Numbered from the stretch's first letter, positions 1 to 13,536 are shown. The stretch: DNA of 64,000 nucleotides from Lumbricus terrestris (GCA_949752735.1 OX457041.1:29538900-29602899), one strand, 5' to 3'. The notes: a model not told the origin generated them from the letters alone. Numbers and translations are program-made.

Positions 1-1062
1 TATACATGTATATATATATAGAACCGAAAACAAAAAATGCGTTCGAGGACTGAGCCTCGAGACACGCTCCAGGCAAGGAGAGTGACATGGCTGTGGAAGG
101 GAGTCCATTGTGCGTTATACTGCCCAGCACAGTGGATGGCATGACAATGATAAATACAGTTGCAGTTGTTGGAGCTGAATACTGAATGTTGTAGACAGAG
201 CTAGAAGAGAAAAGTACAGAAGTTCCAGAGTCAGTCGCTAGAATAAAACACGCGAGAACAGTCTCAGTTGAGAGGAATGCGAGATGGGCTGACCCTGTCT
301 GACAACAAAAATATTTAAATGGTTCATGTTGAGGTAATTAACAATTCGCCCGCATGCTTACAACCCTCTTCAGTTTTTCAGGCAGTGCACTTGTAGACAG
401 AGCAATCGAAACGGCGTCACAGAACCATTTGTGACCAAACAAATAACGTAGTTCTTTTAAATTCGCTGCAATTATTATTTATTTACCTAATTTAATTTGA
501 AGTGTTTTCAATGTTCAATGATATTAATTTACATGAAGCAAAATATTAGCATAAAATTATGTCCTTGTGGCCCAACGTCTATCGATGGATCGCAGCGTAC
601 ACAGGGTAGGGGAGGGCTAAAATACCTCCGATTTCATTTGACGTCGACATCGTTAAAATAATCCATTTCTGTCTACGGTGTCTGCCGACTTAGCGTTTTC
701 AGGGCAAACTATAAAACGCTTAAATAATATACTTTTCAGAATATTTTCCATTAGGCTAAACCTAACTTTATTTTTTTAAATGCGGATTTCTGCTCATCAT
801 CGAGCATCAATTTTCATGTAACCTGTAAATTAAAAGCTTAATAAGTCAATAAACATTGGAAGAAGTTCCAGAAGAGACGATTGTCAACATGGTTTTAAAA
901 AGAGGTTGAGTTTTAGTAGACCTACTTCGATGGCTTTGATGGTCCAAAAACGTAGTGTAAGACGCCACACCGAGTATGTCTAGTTATATGTCTAGTATGT
1001 CTTTTAATATTATTGTTTGAAGAAGAAAGTCAATCCTTGCCAGCCGTCCGGATATAATGTCA
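1..1062. other. Intergenic, no feature recognised
   Basis: AT-rich sequence with no convincing reading frame, RNA gene or repeat boundary. The right limit is the target-site duplication of the LINE insertion that follows. Confidence 0.5.
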
Positions 1063-1072
1063 TTAGCGTAGT
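1063..1072. repeat. Target-site duplication of the RTE-like LINE (left copy)
   Basis: ttagcgtagt here is repeated exactly at 1775-1784 on the other side of the LINE insertion. Confidence 0.85.
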
Positions 1073-1774
1073 CTTCTTCTTCTTCTTCATTGTCCATGGG
1101 CTGATAGCCCGTAGGTGTCCACTGCACACTTGACTACTCTCCTCCATGATTCTCTGTCCCGTGCTCGGTGTGTCAGCTCCTGTGCATTCATCCCACACCA
1201 CTCTTCTATGTCCTGCAACCATTCTCTGCATGGTCTTCCCCTTCTCCCCGTTCCCTCCATGATTCCCGTCATTATGCTCTTTATCTTTCTATCATCGCTC
1301 ATTCTTTGGATGTGTCCGAATAGTTTCAGTTTCCTTTTCATTATGGTTTCTATCATATCTGATTTGCTGTTGAGTCTTCTTCGCACTTCTATGTTAGTTA
1401 TTTTCTGTGTCCAGTTGATCTGCAGTATTCTCCTATAACAGTACATTTCGAAAGCCAATATCCTCTGCTTGTCCTCCTTTTTTATTGTCCAGGTTTCGCA
1501 TGCATACAATGCCGTGCTAAATACGCATGTTTCTAGTATTCTTTTCTTTATGCCATGTGACATTGTTTTACTCCTCCATATGTTGTTGAATCCCGCCATT
1601 ATCCCTTTTGCTTTGTTTATTCTTCTTCTAATCTCCTTCGTGCAGCTGTTATCGGACGTTAGAAGGCTCCCTAAGTATACGAATTCTGTGACATTTTCGA
1701 TGATTTCTCCTCTAACCTTGATGTTCTTTTCTATTTCTTCTTTCCCAAATGCCATTGTCTTTGTCTTTCCGATG
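1073..1774 (-). mobile_element. 5'-truncated RTE/BovB-like LINE insertion, reverse transcriptase C-terminus
   Basis: The minus strand encodes about 228 uninterrupted residues typical of the C-terminal end of an RTE/BovB-like reverse transcriptase: KTKTMAFGK, then FVYLGSLLTSD, KEIRRRINKAKG, ALYACETWTIKKED, EMYCYRRIL and KRKLKLFGHIQRM. The stop codon is at 1087-1089 and is followed almost at once by a (GAA)n tail, the very short 3' UTR plus simple-repeat tail known for RTE elements. Both ends are flanked by the direct repeat ttagcgtagt (1063-1072 and 1775-1784), a target-site duplication. The element is therefore 5'-truncated and delimited to the base. The open frame runs past the 5' junction into flanking DNA, so the first dozen residues of the longest ORF (ending at 1812) are not LINE sequence. 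The lack of stops suggests a fairly young insertion. The clade assignment is from remembered motif similarity and could be a related LINE clade. Confidence 0.88.
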
Positions 1775-2540
1775 TTAGCGTAGTGCTGCTGCCAAAATTC
1801 AATAATTTGCAAATGTCAAACACCTCTCCTTTGACCAATTTAGTATGGTTGCCTTTGGGTTAAGAATAGCATGCATGGAATGATGGGAGTCCTTGATCTC
1901 AATTAAAGATAGCCGTTGATCTACTTGTAGTCCGACCCTTTCCACTATTGCCCCAAGGTCTAAGCGATCGTAAAACCCATAGGACGACAGCAAACACGAG
2001 CAGACCATTTTTTCACTTTCTAATGCACCATCTATGACCGTCGTCGTTCGTCCACTACAACAGACACATCGTCGTCAATAAAATAATGGCTCATCTAAGA
2101 AACATTGCACAGCATGCCTGCTGATTAATATAATCGATGTGAGAGTACACAAATAGCATTTAATATGATTTATGATTACGCACAAATTTCCAATATAATT
2201 ATAAATTATTATGGTATCAATGGATATTATTATGCAATCTTTATGTGCCGTATATATATAGGCGTAGGCCTATACCATTAAATACGCATATCATCATCGA
2301 ATTAGCAATGGATATGAGAGACGGCGGTTCGTGTGTTTATTCAGTGACTGCGGCAGGTCAGATTTTATCATAAGACGACGAAAGACGAGAGCATGAGCGA
2401 ACGTCCGTACGTCCTATCAGGAACTTTTTAATCATCTCCATGACAAAGCCTTCACGCGGTGAAAACACTCCATTATCGTCCACTAGATTCAACGCAGTGT
2501 GTTTTTAGAGAGATTCTGTTTTTCTGAAAGTCAATGCAAC

Positions 2541-2544
<4 letters not shown>

Positions 2545-2592
<48 letters not shown>
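2545..2592. repeat. (TA)n microsatellite
   Basis: About 24 uninterrupted TA dinucleotides. Confidence 0.95.
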
Positions 2593-2595
<3 letters not shown>

Positions 2596-4517
2596 ATCCG
2601 TGATATTAGATGTTCATGAATATTATTTTAGAGTTTTGGTGACAGATCTGACTAAGATATCACTGAGATGCTTCATCAAGTGACTTTCATAACGTCTGTA
2701 ATAAGTGAGATGCATTAGTTGTCGAGACGACTGGGTACCACAGGACATTATCCAAACAAATCAGGGCAGAAAACGGAACACGCGTCAAATCTTACGGATA
2801 TCAGGGATCGGGATCTGGTGGCGGACTACAGAGAGCTGCATATAGATCTAGAGTGTTATTGCTTTTCCCGAATGACACGTTTGACTGAAGCACAAAGTCA
2901 GAATTACAGACTGAACCACTGCGCCGAGTGATCATAGAGAACGAATGCTCTGCGGGCATCATAATATAATATATATGCCCAACCACTCTGCAGGTGGATG
3001 CATTATAGTCTACATGTGATGTAGAATGATCCAAATAGATCAGATTTGTTTAGTTACTGTTAAATGCCACAAATGAAAAACACGATTTTGAATAGGTTTA
3101 AGAACTGGGAAGTTTCTGTTATCTATTACTGATCTCGGTTAAAGACGTCATATATATATATATAATATATATAATATATATATACACATAGGCCTACATG
3201 TATATCAGACGACGAAGATGAAGACAGAACACACGACCTCAATACCTTATTATATGCTAAGAAAACGGAAGTCGCCAGCATTTCATACGCATAACTCTTA
3301 GTATATATATATCTTAGGTGAATGCCGCTTTTTCATTGTTCGATCGCGATATTTTGTTGTCATCTTGAGATCGTGACTACAAATATTCTGATGTAGGTCT
3401 AAATATAAGATAGATTAAAATATAGGTGCGCTATTTTGACAGACTACCGATAGCAGTCTGGTGTACTACACGTTGCCAACAGTACCTATACATGCAGTTC
3501 ATATTTACCACATGCATATAGGCCTACATAATTATGCAGGGTGCATGGCTTCCATCGTACTAATGATTAACAAGTTTAGGCCTATTACTTCTTGTCTTTG
3601 GATATAATGTGCCGTCAAACGGATATACACCTTGGTAAAAATACAAACCAAACGGTCCAAACCCTCATTGCGCTGTATACATAGCCTGATGCCTCTTGCC
3701 TCTTGTAGTTATAGGCTAAACACTTCAGTCATGATTTATCGAAATATTAGAAGGTATACTTTCTATTCTATAGGTTATTATTGTTGAACTCGTTTGAAAG
3801 TCAGTCTTTCGACAGTAATGTTTAATAGAATTAAATAAAATTCAATTTTGTTCATGGTCCTGCAATATTTTATTGCTGTTGTGATATTTTTATGAAGATC
3901 TAAGCTTATGAGATCAAATTATTTCAAATTACGGTACGGTATAGATGAGTGCATGTCGGACCTTTGTCGGCCTATAGTCTATTGCCTTGGTGTCATGGTC
4001 GACCTGCATGCCCAAGGGGTAATCGCGACTCATTGGCTGAACAATACGATTTGCGCAACCTTTTTTATAAAAAAAACTGCGAAAACTGCGCTGATAGTTA
4101 TTTTAAAAACTGAATATAGGCTAACCTAGAGTTGAAATATGGCTGGTCGTCAGTAGAACGACGAGCTAACGTTGATGAAGAGCAGATAAAATTAAGAGCG
4201 GAAGTCCACGGTGCCATTGACACCTGTTGTTAGGATAGTAAGGAACGCGTGTGCTGACTATATCCTATAATGCACGGAACCATAATTATATAGACTGCGC
4301 TGCGCAAACATCACATGCTTCTCTTAGTCGTGCGGTTCGTGCTCGGCCAGTTGCAAGATGGATGAACGGACAATACTCCAATAGTCCATCACTGAAATGA
4401 GTTTGCGGAGAAACATCGGCAACATACGTGCGCTATATAAATTGCAGTGCATAACCGCTGCTGCACAGGTCAATCGCTCGTCTCAATCTGATGAGATTGC
4501 ATGCATAACACACCGAC

Positions 4518-4582
4518 CCCCTGCAATGGGTTGGTGCCCCCTGAAATGGGTTGGTACCCCCCTGAAACGGGTTGGTGCAGAC
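4518..4582. repeat. Short tandem array, about 22-bp unit, three copies
   Basis: Three consecutive copies of ccccctgaaatgggttggtgc-like units with a few substitutions. Confidence 0.75.
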
Positions 4583-7320
4583 CAGAGTCGTCGATGCAAG
4601 CTGATATGAGAAAAGGGAGTGGCTGGTCATGCACAGTGGCCGCTATATATACTCGCTCATCCTTCCGTGACTCAAATAGCTGACGTATATACCGCCAACA
4701 AAATAGAGTGTGGCTCAGAGAATGGCGCTTTGGCGAGTGTGAGGTGATATATATAATTATATACATATGTAGGCCTACATGCAGTATTGCATATAATATA
4801 TATCATATTACATTGTCGTATTACTTAACGTATATGGTGGCAATTTTTGTTTGCAAAGATCTTTTCCGCTGCACTTATGAATGCCTTTAATCTATAAAGA
4901 TGGATTGGTTGGACATCATCCCTGCCACTGGTATACATATAAATAGTCATGCATGGCAGCTATAGGTTGGATCGCGTTGCCTTCAAGATATATACTTATA
5001 GCAATGTTGTATGCAACGTTGCTGAGACAATGCAGAAGACGCATGGAGAGGACACTTCATTATCGGTAGGCTATAATACGTCAGTCGAGTAACATCATAA
5101 CATTCGGATATTCTGCGGCTGAAGAGCATTAGAGAAATGCGCTCCATTGGAAATGTTCGCACATCTCTTTGACAGATGTTATTATCTTATGTCTCAAAGA
5201 TAGATCAGACGGAGTAGACGACAGCGTGTCTCAACTGTCATCGTTTCAAATCGATCAAAAGTTTCAATTTTGTAGTAAGCTTAGGCGTATACTCTTCTGC
5301 CATGGAGTCGAAGTTGCTGAACCCCCGGCTGACATGTAAGATTTTCATCAAGAATAGTGAAGGTTTATATAGGTGACGAAAGTTGGATGGTCAGTGAGAT
5401 CCATGAGATCCGACCATGCAGCATGGCTGATAGATTGCTCCACAGCCGTCAAATCCATTTAGGATCATATGAGACATTACACTTCATCAATAGGCTACAA
5501 CTGTTTCTTGTTATTAAAAATATATTGGAACTTCACATTGGAACAGTTTTCCATTACCATGCAAATGGTGATTCTGCATTGCATGCATCTCATGAAACAT
5601 CGAGTTCAATTAAATCGCACGTGTTCAGAACTGTCGGGTAGCTATTATAGCGTTAAGCACCCTCGTGAGGTTATTTCAAGGCGCTATATAAAATGTTCAT
5701 GTACATACATATACACGTGTGTATTTGGTTGAATCATATCGGATCAGATTAATGATTATGATAATATTGAGTCAGACCCAGAGCTTGAGTTGGATAATAT
5801 GCGAGTCCTAATCCATTGACATTTGAAATACTATCTCACCGCACTATTAGATCAATGGACATAACAGCTGACCACTTAATTATCAGCTTTTTGGTATTTA
5901 TTGGATGTGATTGTGATTGACACAATATTATTATTCGGCAAAGCAACAGAAAATAACGAAGAATTAATACACATCACACGCAAGATTGTATTTTAAAAAT
6001 GTAAACAGTGATTTCTAGCAGATTCACAGTATACATGTAGTTCTAAAATGGCAACAAAATAAATTTAAAGCGCTCTGCATTCTTTTTAGATGTAGTTCGT
6101 TTGATAGCAGGAATCATGTATATAGTCTAGGCCTACATACTTGACAAAGTATTGTAATTTAGGGTTGACTTGGAGTCAGTGCTGCTGGTGAAACCCTAAT
6201 GTCGTTCCGGGTTTTAACATACACTTCAAACATGTTTCAATAATCTATACCCAGTCGACAGTGAGGGGCCCGATGACACTTTCATTACCATTGAAACTTG
6301 GGCACTGCGTCCATGGAAAGGCCAAACCCGTTTCGGACCAAGCACGAGGTCCGTTCAACGCGGTCGGTCCGCAAGGAGACAATTTGCAAGCGAGTCCCTG
6401 GTCTCGATTGCCCGCTGAGCCGAAGGCACCCACCCCTCGAGGTCAGCTCGACCCGGAAAGCCGCTGCGTGCCATCCCTCAGGAGCCGTCCATCTGCAACA
6501 TGTCGGGAAGACACAACGATCTTTGTGGGTGGGCACTCACAAATTTAACATCCGGTTGCAGCCAGAGCAAAAAACCTTTGATTGTGTTATGCCGAGTTTT
6601 ACTTTCACGACATCGTGATCTTTCTTTTACGGGCGACTTGTGAATGCCTAAATTTATTTACAACCTGCTGGCATTGCTCAAAAAATTCCGTCGTCCAATA
6701 TAACACGTTTTATATGTCTTTTTGTGATTCTATTGGTCTGGGTCCAAAGTGTTGCTGAACAAGGCCGCCAAAGTTGTTAATCCGATCCGAGCAATTTGCA
6801 AAGCATTAAATAAACTTAGTTGCTGATTTTATCTCCTTTATTCTTGGGAGTCTTAAGACTTGAGAGTTCTTCTGGACGTATTGAAAATATTGCCTTGTAA
6901 AAGTGACTGTGTTGATTGCAGTCTTTCGTGTAGACCTAATTAGGCCTAATTATGTTTGTAAAAAATGAGATCGCTGGTAACGCGTGCTCCTTGTCTTTGT
7001 AAAAAATGAGACCGCTGATAACGCGAGGTTCTAAGCCATGGCTTATTTGGCTTAGCCAACGCGTAAATCCGACACTGGTCGGATCAGATAAAATTAGGTG
7101 AATTCAGTCGAAATCAGATTAGAATTCGTTGCTCTTCATTATATATATTCTGACTGGTTCTGATTCTGACTCTGCTGATATTCCGTTGCAGTTGTTGTTT
7201 AGATCTGTTGTCCATGCAGACGTATATAGGCTTTTCATTTTCCGTTATTGTTGCAGCGAATGGTTTGTTTGTTTCTCCGGCTAATGACTAACTTAATTGC
7301 GAACGGAATCAATAAACGAC

Positions 7321-7353
7321 CGTGTGTGTCTGTGCGTGTGTGTATGCGTGTGT

Positions 7354-7393
<40 letters not shown>
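7321..7393. repeat. (GT)n microsatellite
   Basis: GT repeat with scattered GC substitutions, ending in a pure run. Alternating purine-pyrimidine sequence of this kind can adopt Z-DNA. Confidence 0.95.
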
Positions 7394-7394
<1 letters not shown>

Positions 7395-8076
7395 AGTCTC
7401 TCTGACTCGCAGCAATAACTGACGACTACTGTAGTCGACGTCATGTAAACATTTCCTCCTCCGCACGTTGTCCCATAAAGCACTGCGGCCGTCTCATTCC
7501 AGTTCTTGCAATCACGTGCTTATAGCGTCACTGCCGGCGACGCTTTATGTCGTCACAGAGGCGCCGTGTATACGTAATTCCTTTCAGCTATTTCCTAGGC
7601 TTGTCTTTTCGTGCCAACCACAGTCGTAGAAAGTGGATCGGGGGAAAGACGACGCAAGAAGAAGAAGACCTAACGACATCCGGGAACATTCCCGCGTTGT
7701 CCAGCATTAAACCCAATTCTTACTTTCTGTTCTGTTTTGTCACCAGGTGGGATATTGAGCTGTTTTGACTGACAGTGGAACTAATATGGGTGGACCATAG
7801 CTGAGCAGATCGCCTTTAATGATGTCTCGTATAAATCTAATGCGTCGTAGTGCAATTTTGAGCGCCATTTTAAAAGTTTCCTCTGTCTAATTATTTTTCT
7901 GTCTGGAACTCAAAAGACATTTAAGTCACGTGACTTTTGTCCACATCCTTTATTGCATCACCATTGATGGCATGGATTCTATACCATGGAGGAACATATT
8001 ATCATGTGCCGTTGAAACATATAAGTGCCATTCTGAAGTCGAAATTGCATCGTTTTCATTGATGTCATCAGTCAAG

Positions 8077-8166
8077 TCATCATCGTCGTCATCATCATCA
8101 TCATCATCGTCGTCATCGTCATCATCATCGTTATCGTCATCGTCGTCATCGTCGTCGTCATCGTCA
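8077..8166. repeat. (TCA/TCG)n microsatellite
   Basis: A trinucleotide run of TCA and TCG units. The poly-Ser and poly-Asp reading frames it creates are not genes. Confidence 0.93.
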
Positions 8167-8199
8167 CGATTTAGGCAAGATAAGCGGCCACATCGTAAC

Positions 8200-9152
8200 C
8201 AGGGGCTTCTATCCCTATACATGGCGGGCGCAGCTTGCGCCCAGTGAAAAATAGGGGGGGATCAGAAGACAGCCAAAATTCACGTCGGTTGGGGGGGGGA
8301 AGGTCGGACATGGAGGGCAGCGTTCAGTCTAGGCATCACTAGGAAGATCCTCCCAGAAAATACTTCCCCTCCATATAAATTTGGACAAAATGGTAGTCCT
8401 AATAGTTTTTTTTAGCAAAATGTATACACTTTATACTCTTTGAGTTTTTAGTTAGGCTACTATCTGCATTTTTGAATTATATGAACTGCTATAACAGCTA
8501 TAATAAGCCATAATAAAAATTTCCTATTACATGATTATGATTATGTCTTTACTATTTTAATAAATAATGCAATCGTATTAAAATTGAAAAAAATAATGTT
8601 AATACAACTACTATATTGCACAACTAAATGGCTTCTCTCCAATGTTATCTTTCAAATTTCAGACACTTAGTAAAGCAACATAATTATTACGTGGGCTTAC
8701 AATGTAGGACCTACATTGTATTTTATTGTATTGCATTGTGCTCTAAAAATTTATGTAACGCCTCTCGAGTGCACACTGATCAGAGGCGCAAAACATATGG
8801 CTGCTCAATTTTGGCAGCAATTCCTCCACTGAAATAGTAGAGTAATTTTGCTAAGAGGACAGCTTAAAATGCTGAAATTGCAATGCGGAAATCGCAAAAA
8901 TTTCTTGTGGGAGGGGCACATTCCCACCCCATACCAGGTCCCTTCTCGGCGCTACACATGCTTCGGCGATCGTCTGCTGGATGCTCGTTTGTCCACCCCC
9001 CTCCAAACAAACCTTCATTCCCACACAGGCCACACTAGAGGAGGTCATGCGCTAGATTAAATTATATTGCATACAAAGAGGAAGGCCGGTCCAGAAAAGC
9101 GGGGGGGGGGGAGATGGATTGCGCCCGGTTGCTCAGGGGGATAGAAGCCCTG
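8200..9152. mobile_element. hAT-like non-autonomous DNA element, 953 bp, with TIRs and 8-bp TSD
   Basis: The left end reads caggggcttctatccc and the right end, reverse-complemented, reads cagggcttctatcccc: about 16-bp terminal inverted repeats starting with CAGGG. The 8-bp direct repeat atcgtaac lies immediately outside both ends (8192-8199 and 9153-9160). TIRs beginning CAGNG with an 8-bp duplication are the hAT signature. The interior is AT-rich with poly-G runs just inside both ends and encodes nothing recognisable. Confidence 0.88.
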
Positions 9153-9552
9153 ATCGTAACAATATTATCATAGCAATACTTTTCCATAAGATCTTGATCT
9201 CAATTAGGATTGGTCTGGATTTTCTGCCATTCTTTCCACAGTAAGACTATAATTATTGCCTGGAAGTTTAGCTGTACTTCGTGCTGCGTTATAGTTTTTA
9301 GCAGCGTAAATGGTACCAAAAGACCAAAATAAATTATATGTGAATATAAGTTTGTGGCGCAATTACATGCTCCAGAAGCTTAAAAGTTGATGGGAATGAA
9401 AAATAAATAAATGTTTAGCTTTCTAAATTTTATATCAGAATTGCTGACAACTTTAAAGTTTTTATTACCAAACATGATAGAGGAATATATATTTTTCTTA
9501 TAATATTATCTGCGTTGCATTCAGCATCAGATATTCGACTCCCTGACGGACA

Positions 9553-9576
9553 GACGAACGCTGTCAAGCGTTCGTC
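9553..9576. other. Perfect 10-bp stem, 4-nt loop hairpin
   Basis: gacgaacgct, then gtca, then agcgttcgtc: a perfect inverted repeat. Its function is unknown. It is not followed by a T-run. Confidence 0.7.
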
Positions 9577-9609
9577 AATAGTTGGCGTCAACAACAGAAC
9601 AGAGCACGT

Positions 9610-9685
9610 GATGATGACGATGATGATGACGACGACGACGACGATGACGATGATGGTGATGGTGGTGGTGGTGATGGTATGATGA

Positions 9686-9719
<34 letters not shown>

Positions 9720-9792
9720 GGTGGTGGTGGTGGTGGTGGTGGTGGTGGTGGTGGTGGTGGTGGTGGTGGTGGTGGTGGTGGTGGTGGTGGTG
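9610..9792. repeat. (GAT/GAC/GGT)n microsatellite
   Basis: About 180 bp that changes from GAT/GAC units to a pure GGT run of more than 80 bp. Confidence 0.95.
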
Positions 9793-9799
9793 ACGATGA

Positions 9800-11758
9800 G
9801 ACTTTATTTGGAGCAGACGGATTTCAGTTCAACTGGTCTTCTCTGTGTGACGTCAGAAAGAGACGACCCTCTGCATGCTTTGATACGACGATGACTGATC
9901 ACTGAGTGCAGCAGGCAGAGACTGCATATCTGCTACCAACTGCGACGTGTCATGGCCACAACTAACGCAACTGACGGCGTCCATTCGAAGCAGCCAACCG
10001 ACTACATACATGAACACGTTCATGCACATGTACATGCTCATGTATATGTTCATGCACATGTAACCGGCGACTCAGTCGACGTCTGTCTACAGTGCGCCAC
10101 CTTCCGACTGTTATTCGAACTATTGAGGAACAGATGGTGAGTGATGCACTTAAGCAAATTCATATTCATCAAATTAATCTAATTCGATAGATTAATCGAA
10201 GTTAAATTGAAGAGATTAATCAATTCGTTTTATCAAATCAGTTCCAAACCCTACTAACTATTAACGCAAGGTAGGCCTACACAAGGTTTAACCGAGGTGC
10301 AGTCAGTGATCAGATCAATGGATTAAGAAAAAATAATAGACAACCTTCGTTGGAACTTGGACATGAAGTCTGAAGAAATAATTCTTAAGTTGTAAGCGAT
10401 AAATATTATGACCAACTGAACAGAACGTGGAGGGATACAGGGAGATCGCTTCTCAGAAATCTAGGTCCAGCAACCGAGAGAAAGGTCGTTCATTAATAAC
10501 AGTTCAAGTGTCTGGTATGATTGTGTCTAGTATGACCAGAGAATGACGATAGGGTGATTTAATCCAAGATATAAGTATGGTAAATGATTGATATGATAAT
10601 GATTGACTGAGGGTTTCGTGCTTTATTAACGATGAACTTCAACTTGAAGCAAATCTTCTGCTGAAGAGGAGTTCGATTTATTTTTATAAAGCCACTAAAT
10701 ATCACAATTCAGTTATAGGCCTAAGTCTACTATCCGGCAAACATCAAATTCATCGATGACTGCATGCTATACATTATATAAGTCTCAACATTTAAACATT
10801 GGAATCCTACTAAGACCCTATGTCCTATGTCCTTTGTCCTATGTCTTATGTCCTATGTCCTATGTTCACTGTTCAGTTCAAATTCTGAATTAAGATATTC
10901 TGACTGGTGGCTCTAGATGAAGTTTTATGAACTATTTGGAAATTTGTATTTCTCTCAGCATACACCGAACTACTGATTGATGTCATATATTATATAAACT
11001 TATATTCAGGCACGCAGACGAACACGGGGCACCGTGAGTGCAAGCGTATAAATAAATTATAAGCCTATACTCAGATTATATACCTTGTAGCTTTTATAGC
11101 ACGTTGACGAGGTTATTAAATATAATAAGACGAAACACATTAAATTCATTATATATAGATGATATAGATTATATAAATATATATTGTAATGATATGAAGG
11201 GCAGTGCCAGCATATTGTGAAGCTGTATTCTAGATTCTTGATTGTCAAGAGCAAATGTTCGCCACAGTCAATGCAAGATGGACAGACAGAGAAGCGATGA
11301 TGGGTCCTTAGAATCTGGTCTGAAAGCAGTGGCGCTAATGCCATAATTATGGCCGATGTCCTGGATATTTGTCTCATTCTTTCTCCATAGACCCCTAGAA
11401 CTGTGCCATGGCTTCAAATTCCGCATGAATTTGTCTGTCGCAAAACATCATTTTGCAAGAATGTCGGCACCGAGACCAAGGAACAGAGCGCTGCGATCAG
11501 ATGAGAAAATAGTATAGAGTTAGGCAGACAAGCAGAGGCACAAAAACAACGAAAGCGAATGGATAGAATTACAACACTCAGACAAACATATAAAATTGCA
11601 TGGAAAGTATAGCGAGACAGACAAAGAGACAGACAGATGGACGGACGAGCAGCGATGCAACATTGAATTAACGTGATTCTATATTTACATGCAGAGACTG
11701 CATGCAGTCATTCTTATTCTGACTTTCACATAATACGATGGATGAACCGGAGGGTGAA
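9800..11758. other. Intergenic, no gene recognised
   Basis: No credible coding region. It contains a short palindromic CATGTACATG cluster at about 10005-10065 and a 7-9 bp tandem array (tatgtcc units) at about 10815-10865. The open frames present are short and show no known motif. Confidence 0.45.
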
Positions 11759-11766
11759 TCGTTGTA

Positions 11767-12897
11767 CAGTGCCGGCGCTAGGGTATCTGAGGCTCCCCCC
11801 CAAACAAAAACGTGAGGCCCCCCATACCTTGAGCTGTAATCTCAGCAAAATTTCTCAAAATATAAGGGCTGAAAGACAATGGTGTAAGACTTCAATAAAT
11901 GTCCCTTCGCAATTGTTAACTTTTTGGGAATGTCCTGTTGTAATGGTAGAATTTCAAGCTATCATCTTTGCAAAACATTGCTCATTTTTCAATGATGTTA
12001 GTCATGGTTTAGGACTTCAGAGTGTCCCCTCTCCATTGTTTAAATTTGTCCGATTTGCCAACTCTAATAGCAGCATTTATGGGTTGTCATCTTAACAAAA
12101 TTGATCATTATTGATGTGGATGATACTTATGAAATATTTCTGAAATATTGAAGATACAAGGATTCCGTCCCAACCACAAATTATTGTGGGGCCGTGTCCT
12201 GTCCACACCCTCTTCACCAGCTGGTCTCCTCTTTGGTTGAATGACAATTCTCTATTGGTTTGAGTAATATTATTTTGTATGCTTTGAACTAAGACATAAT
12301 TCGGTGCGTGGTTTCAGGAATGAACAGTCATGAAATGTATAATTACCAGCTACATTTGAGGCCCCTTGCAAACTTGAGATCATACACATACCAAGGACAT
12401 CTGGGACCCTACACAGGCTTTAATGTTTGGGCCTCATGCAGGTTTTATTTTGAGGCCTCATCCAATTAGCAATTAGAATAAGTTACAATTTATAAACGTT
12501 GTGTTTGAGAAAGTGGATGAAATTGCCTGAGATGGTTTAAATGGCTTTATACTTACACCCAAAATCAGTATGATATTTGCATTAGGTCTGCCATGGCGCA
12601 GTGCCATATGGTTAGTTGAGGCATGCACCAGACCGGATCTGTACAGTCACAAATAGGCATAATGACCAGCTAAATTTGGGGGCCCCTTTCAAACTCTGGC
12701 TTTATACTTACGCCCAAAATCAGTATGATATTTGCATTAGGTCTGCTATGGCAGTGCCATATAGTTAGTTGAGGCATGCACCAGACCGGATCTGTACAGT
12801 CACAAATAGGCATAATGACCAGCTAAATTTGGGGGCCCCCTTCAAACTCGGGGGCCCCCCCGGCCGGGGGGTACGGGGGGTGCTAGCGCCGGCACTG
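11767..12897. mobile_element. hAT-like non-autonomous DNA element, 1131 bp, with TIRs and 8-bp TSD
   Basis: The left end cagtgccggcgctag and the right end ctagcgccggcactg are perfect 15-bp inverted repeats. Both are flanked by the 8-bp direct repeat tcgttgta (11759-11766 and 12898-12905). The ends are followed inwards by C-runs and G-runs. The interior carries a direct duplication of about 155 bp (12542-12696 and 12697-12850). A 140-codon open frame starts at 11673 outside the element and crosses its left end, so it is not a gene. Confidence 0.9.
12542..12850. repeat. Direct tandem duplication, 155-bp unit, inside the hAT-like element
   Basis: Two adjacent copies start at tggctttatactta (12542 and 12697) and differ at only a few positions. 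Confidence 0.85.
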
Positions 12898-12905
12898 TCG
12901 TTGTA

Positions 12906-13536
12906 AACAGAAAACGGGCATTTTGAATGCAAATGGTGGTCTCTGATATTCTCAGTGGAATGTAGTCCGTCGTCGATCTTCCTATTGCCTTTCTCCTGTT
13001 GCCAATGTTATGGCTGCATTCATTCATTGCACCCATGGCAATAGTTAGTTTGCGATTCATTTCTTCCCGACTTATAATAACCACTTTGCAGGTCTTTAAT
13101 CAGCTGCGTATTTGCACGTTTCGTACTCCGTTCATCCGTAGGCTACCGGGTACGTCTATATATTATTCGGACCACTCTCGTCTGATGTTCCTTGTATCGC
13201 CATCTGTCTACAGGTTATTCAATTCAATTGACCCTTGGGCCGCATACAAGTACGTCTCTTCATCCATCTGGTCCTTCAAATATCTGGTCCCAGTCATTCT
13301 TCTTCGACGATACGCCCTTCTTTAACATCATCTGTGTTTAGGCCTCTATAATTTTGTGTTCACTCTCGTCCACTCTACAGTAATTTTTATCGTCTTTTGA
13401 CTCGCAGTTGTGCACTGTGGTCCAAAAACGCTATGTCGCGGGAACCAGCTTATCCGCATGCTCTTAGCTCTCAGCATGCTTTTAGTCAAAATAAAACTGT
13501 GGGAAACAGATGATTATCGCTGTTGTCGGATTATTA
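12906..13536. other. Intergenic, no feature recognised
   Basis: Open frames of about 80-110 codons on both strands without recognisable motifs. Confidence 0.4.

Larger units (their letters stand above)
1785..7320. other. Intergenic, no gene recognised
   Basis: Mostly AT-rich DNA with a TA microsatellite near 2545, shorter TA tracts near 3150 and 3305, and many copies of the palindrome TAGGCCTA. A short tandem array lies at about 4520-4580. A fragment resembling a LINE 3' tail (ggcgctatataaa) lies near 5680. The 6240-6550 stretch is GC-rich with open frames on both strands but no protein that I recognise. No tRNA or rRNA was seen. Confidence 0.45.

Noticed and set aside
6245..6618. GC-rich block with overlapping frames on both strands as a possible exon
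   Set aside because: Frames on both strands are open but none has a recognisable motif, and splice signals are not decisive. I leave it as unexplained rather than call a gene.
11673..12095. 140-codon frame on the plus strand
   Set aside because: It crosses the left end of the TSD-delimited hAT-like element at 11767, so it is a chance frame over a junction.
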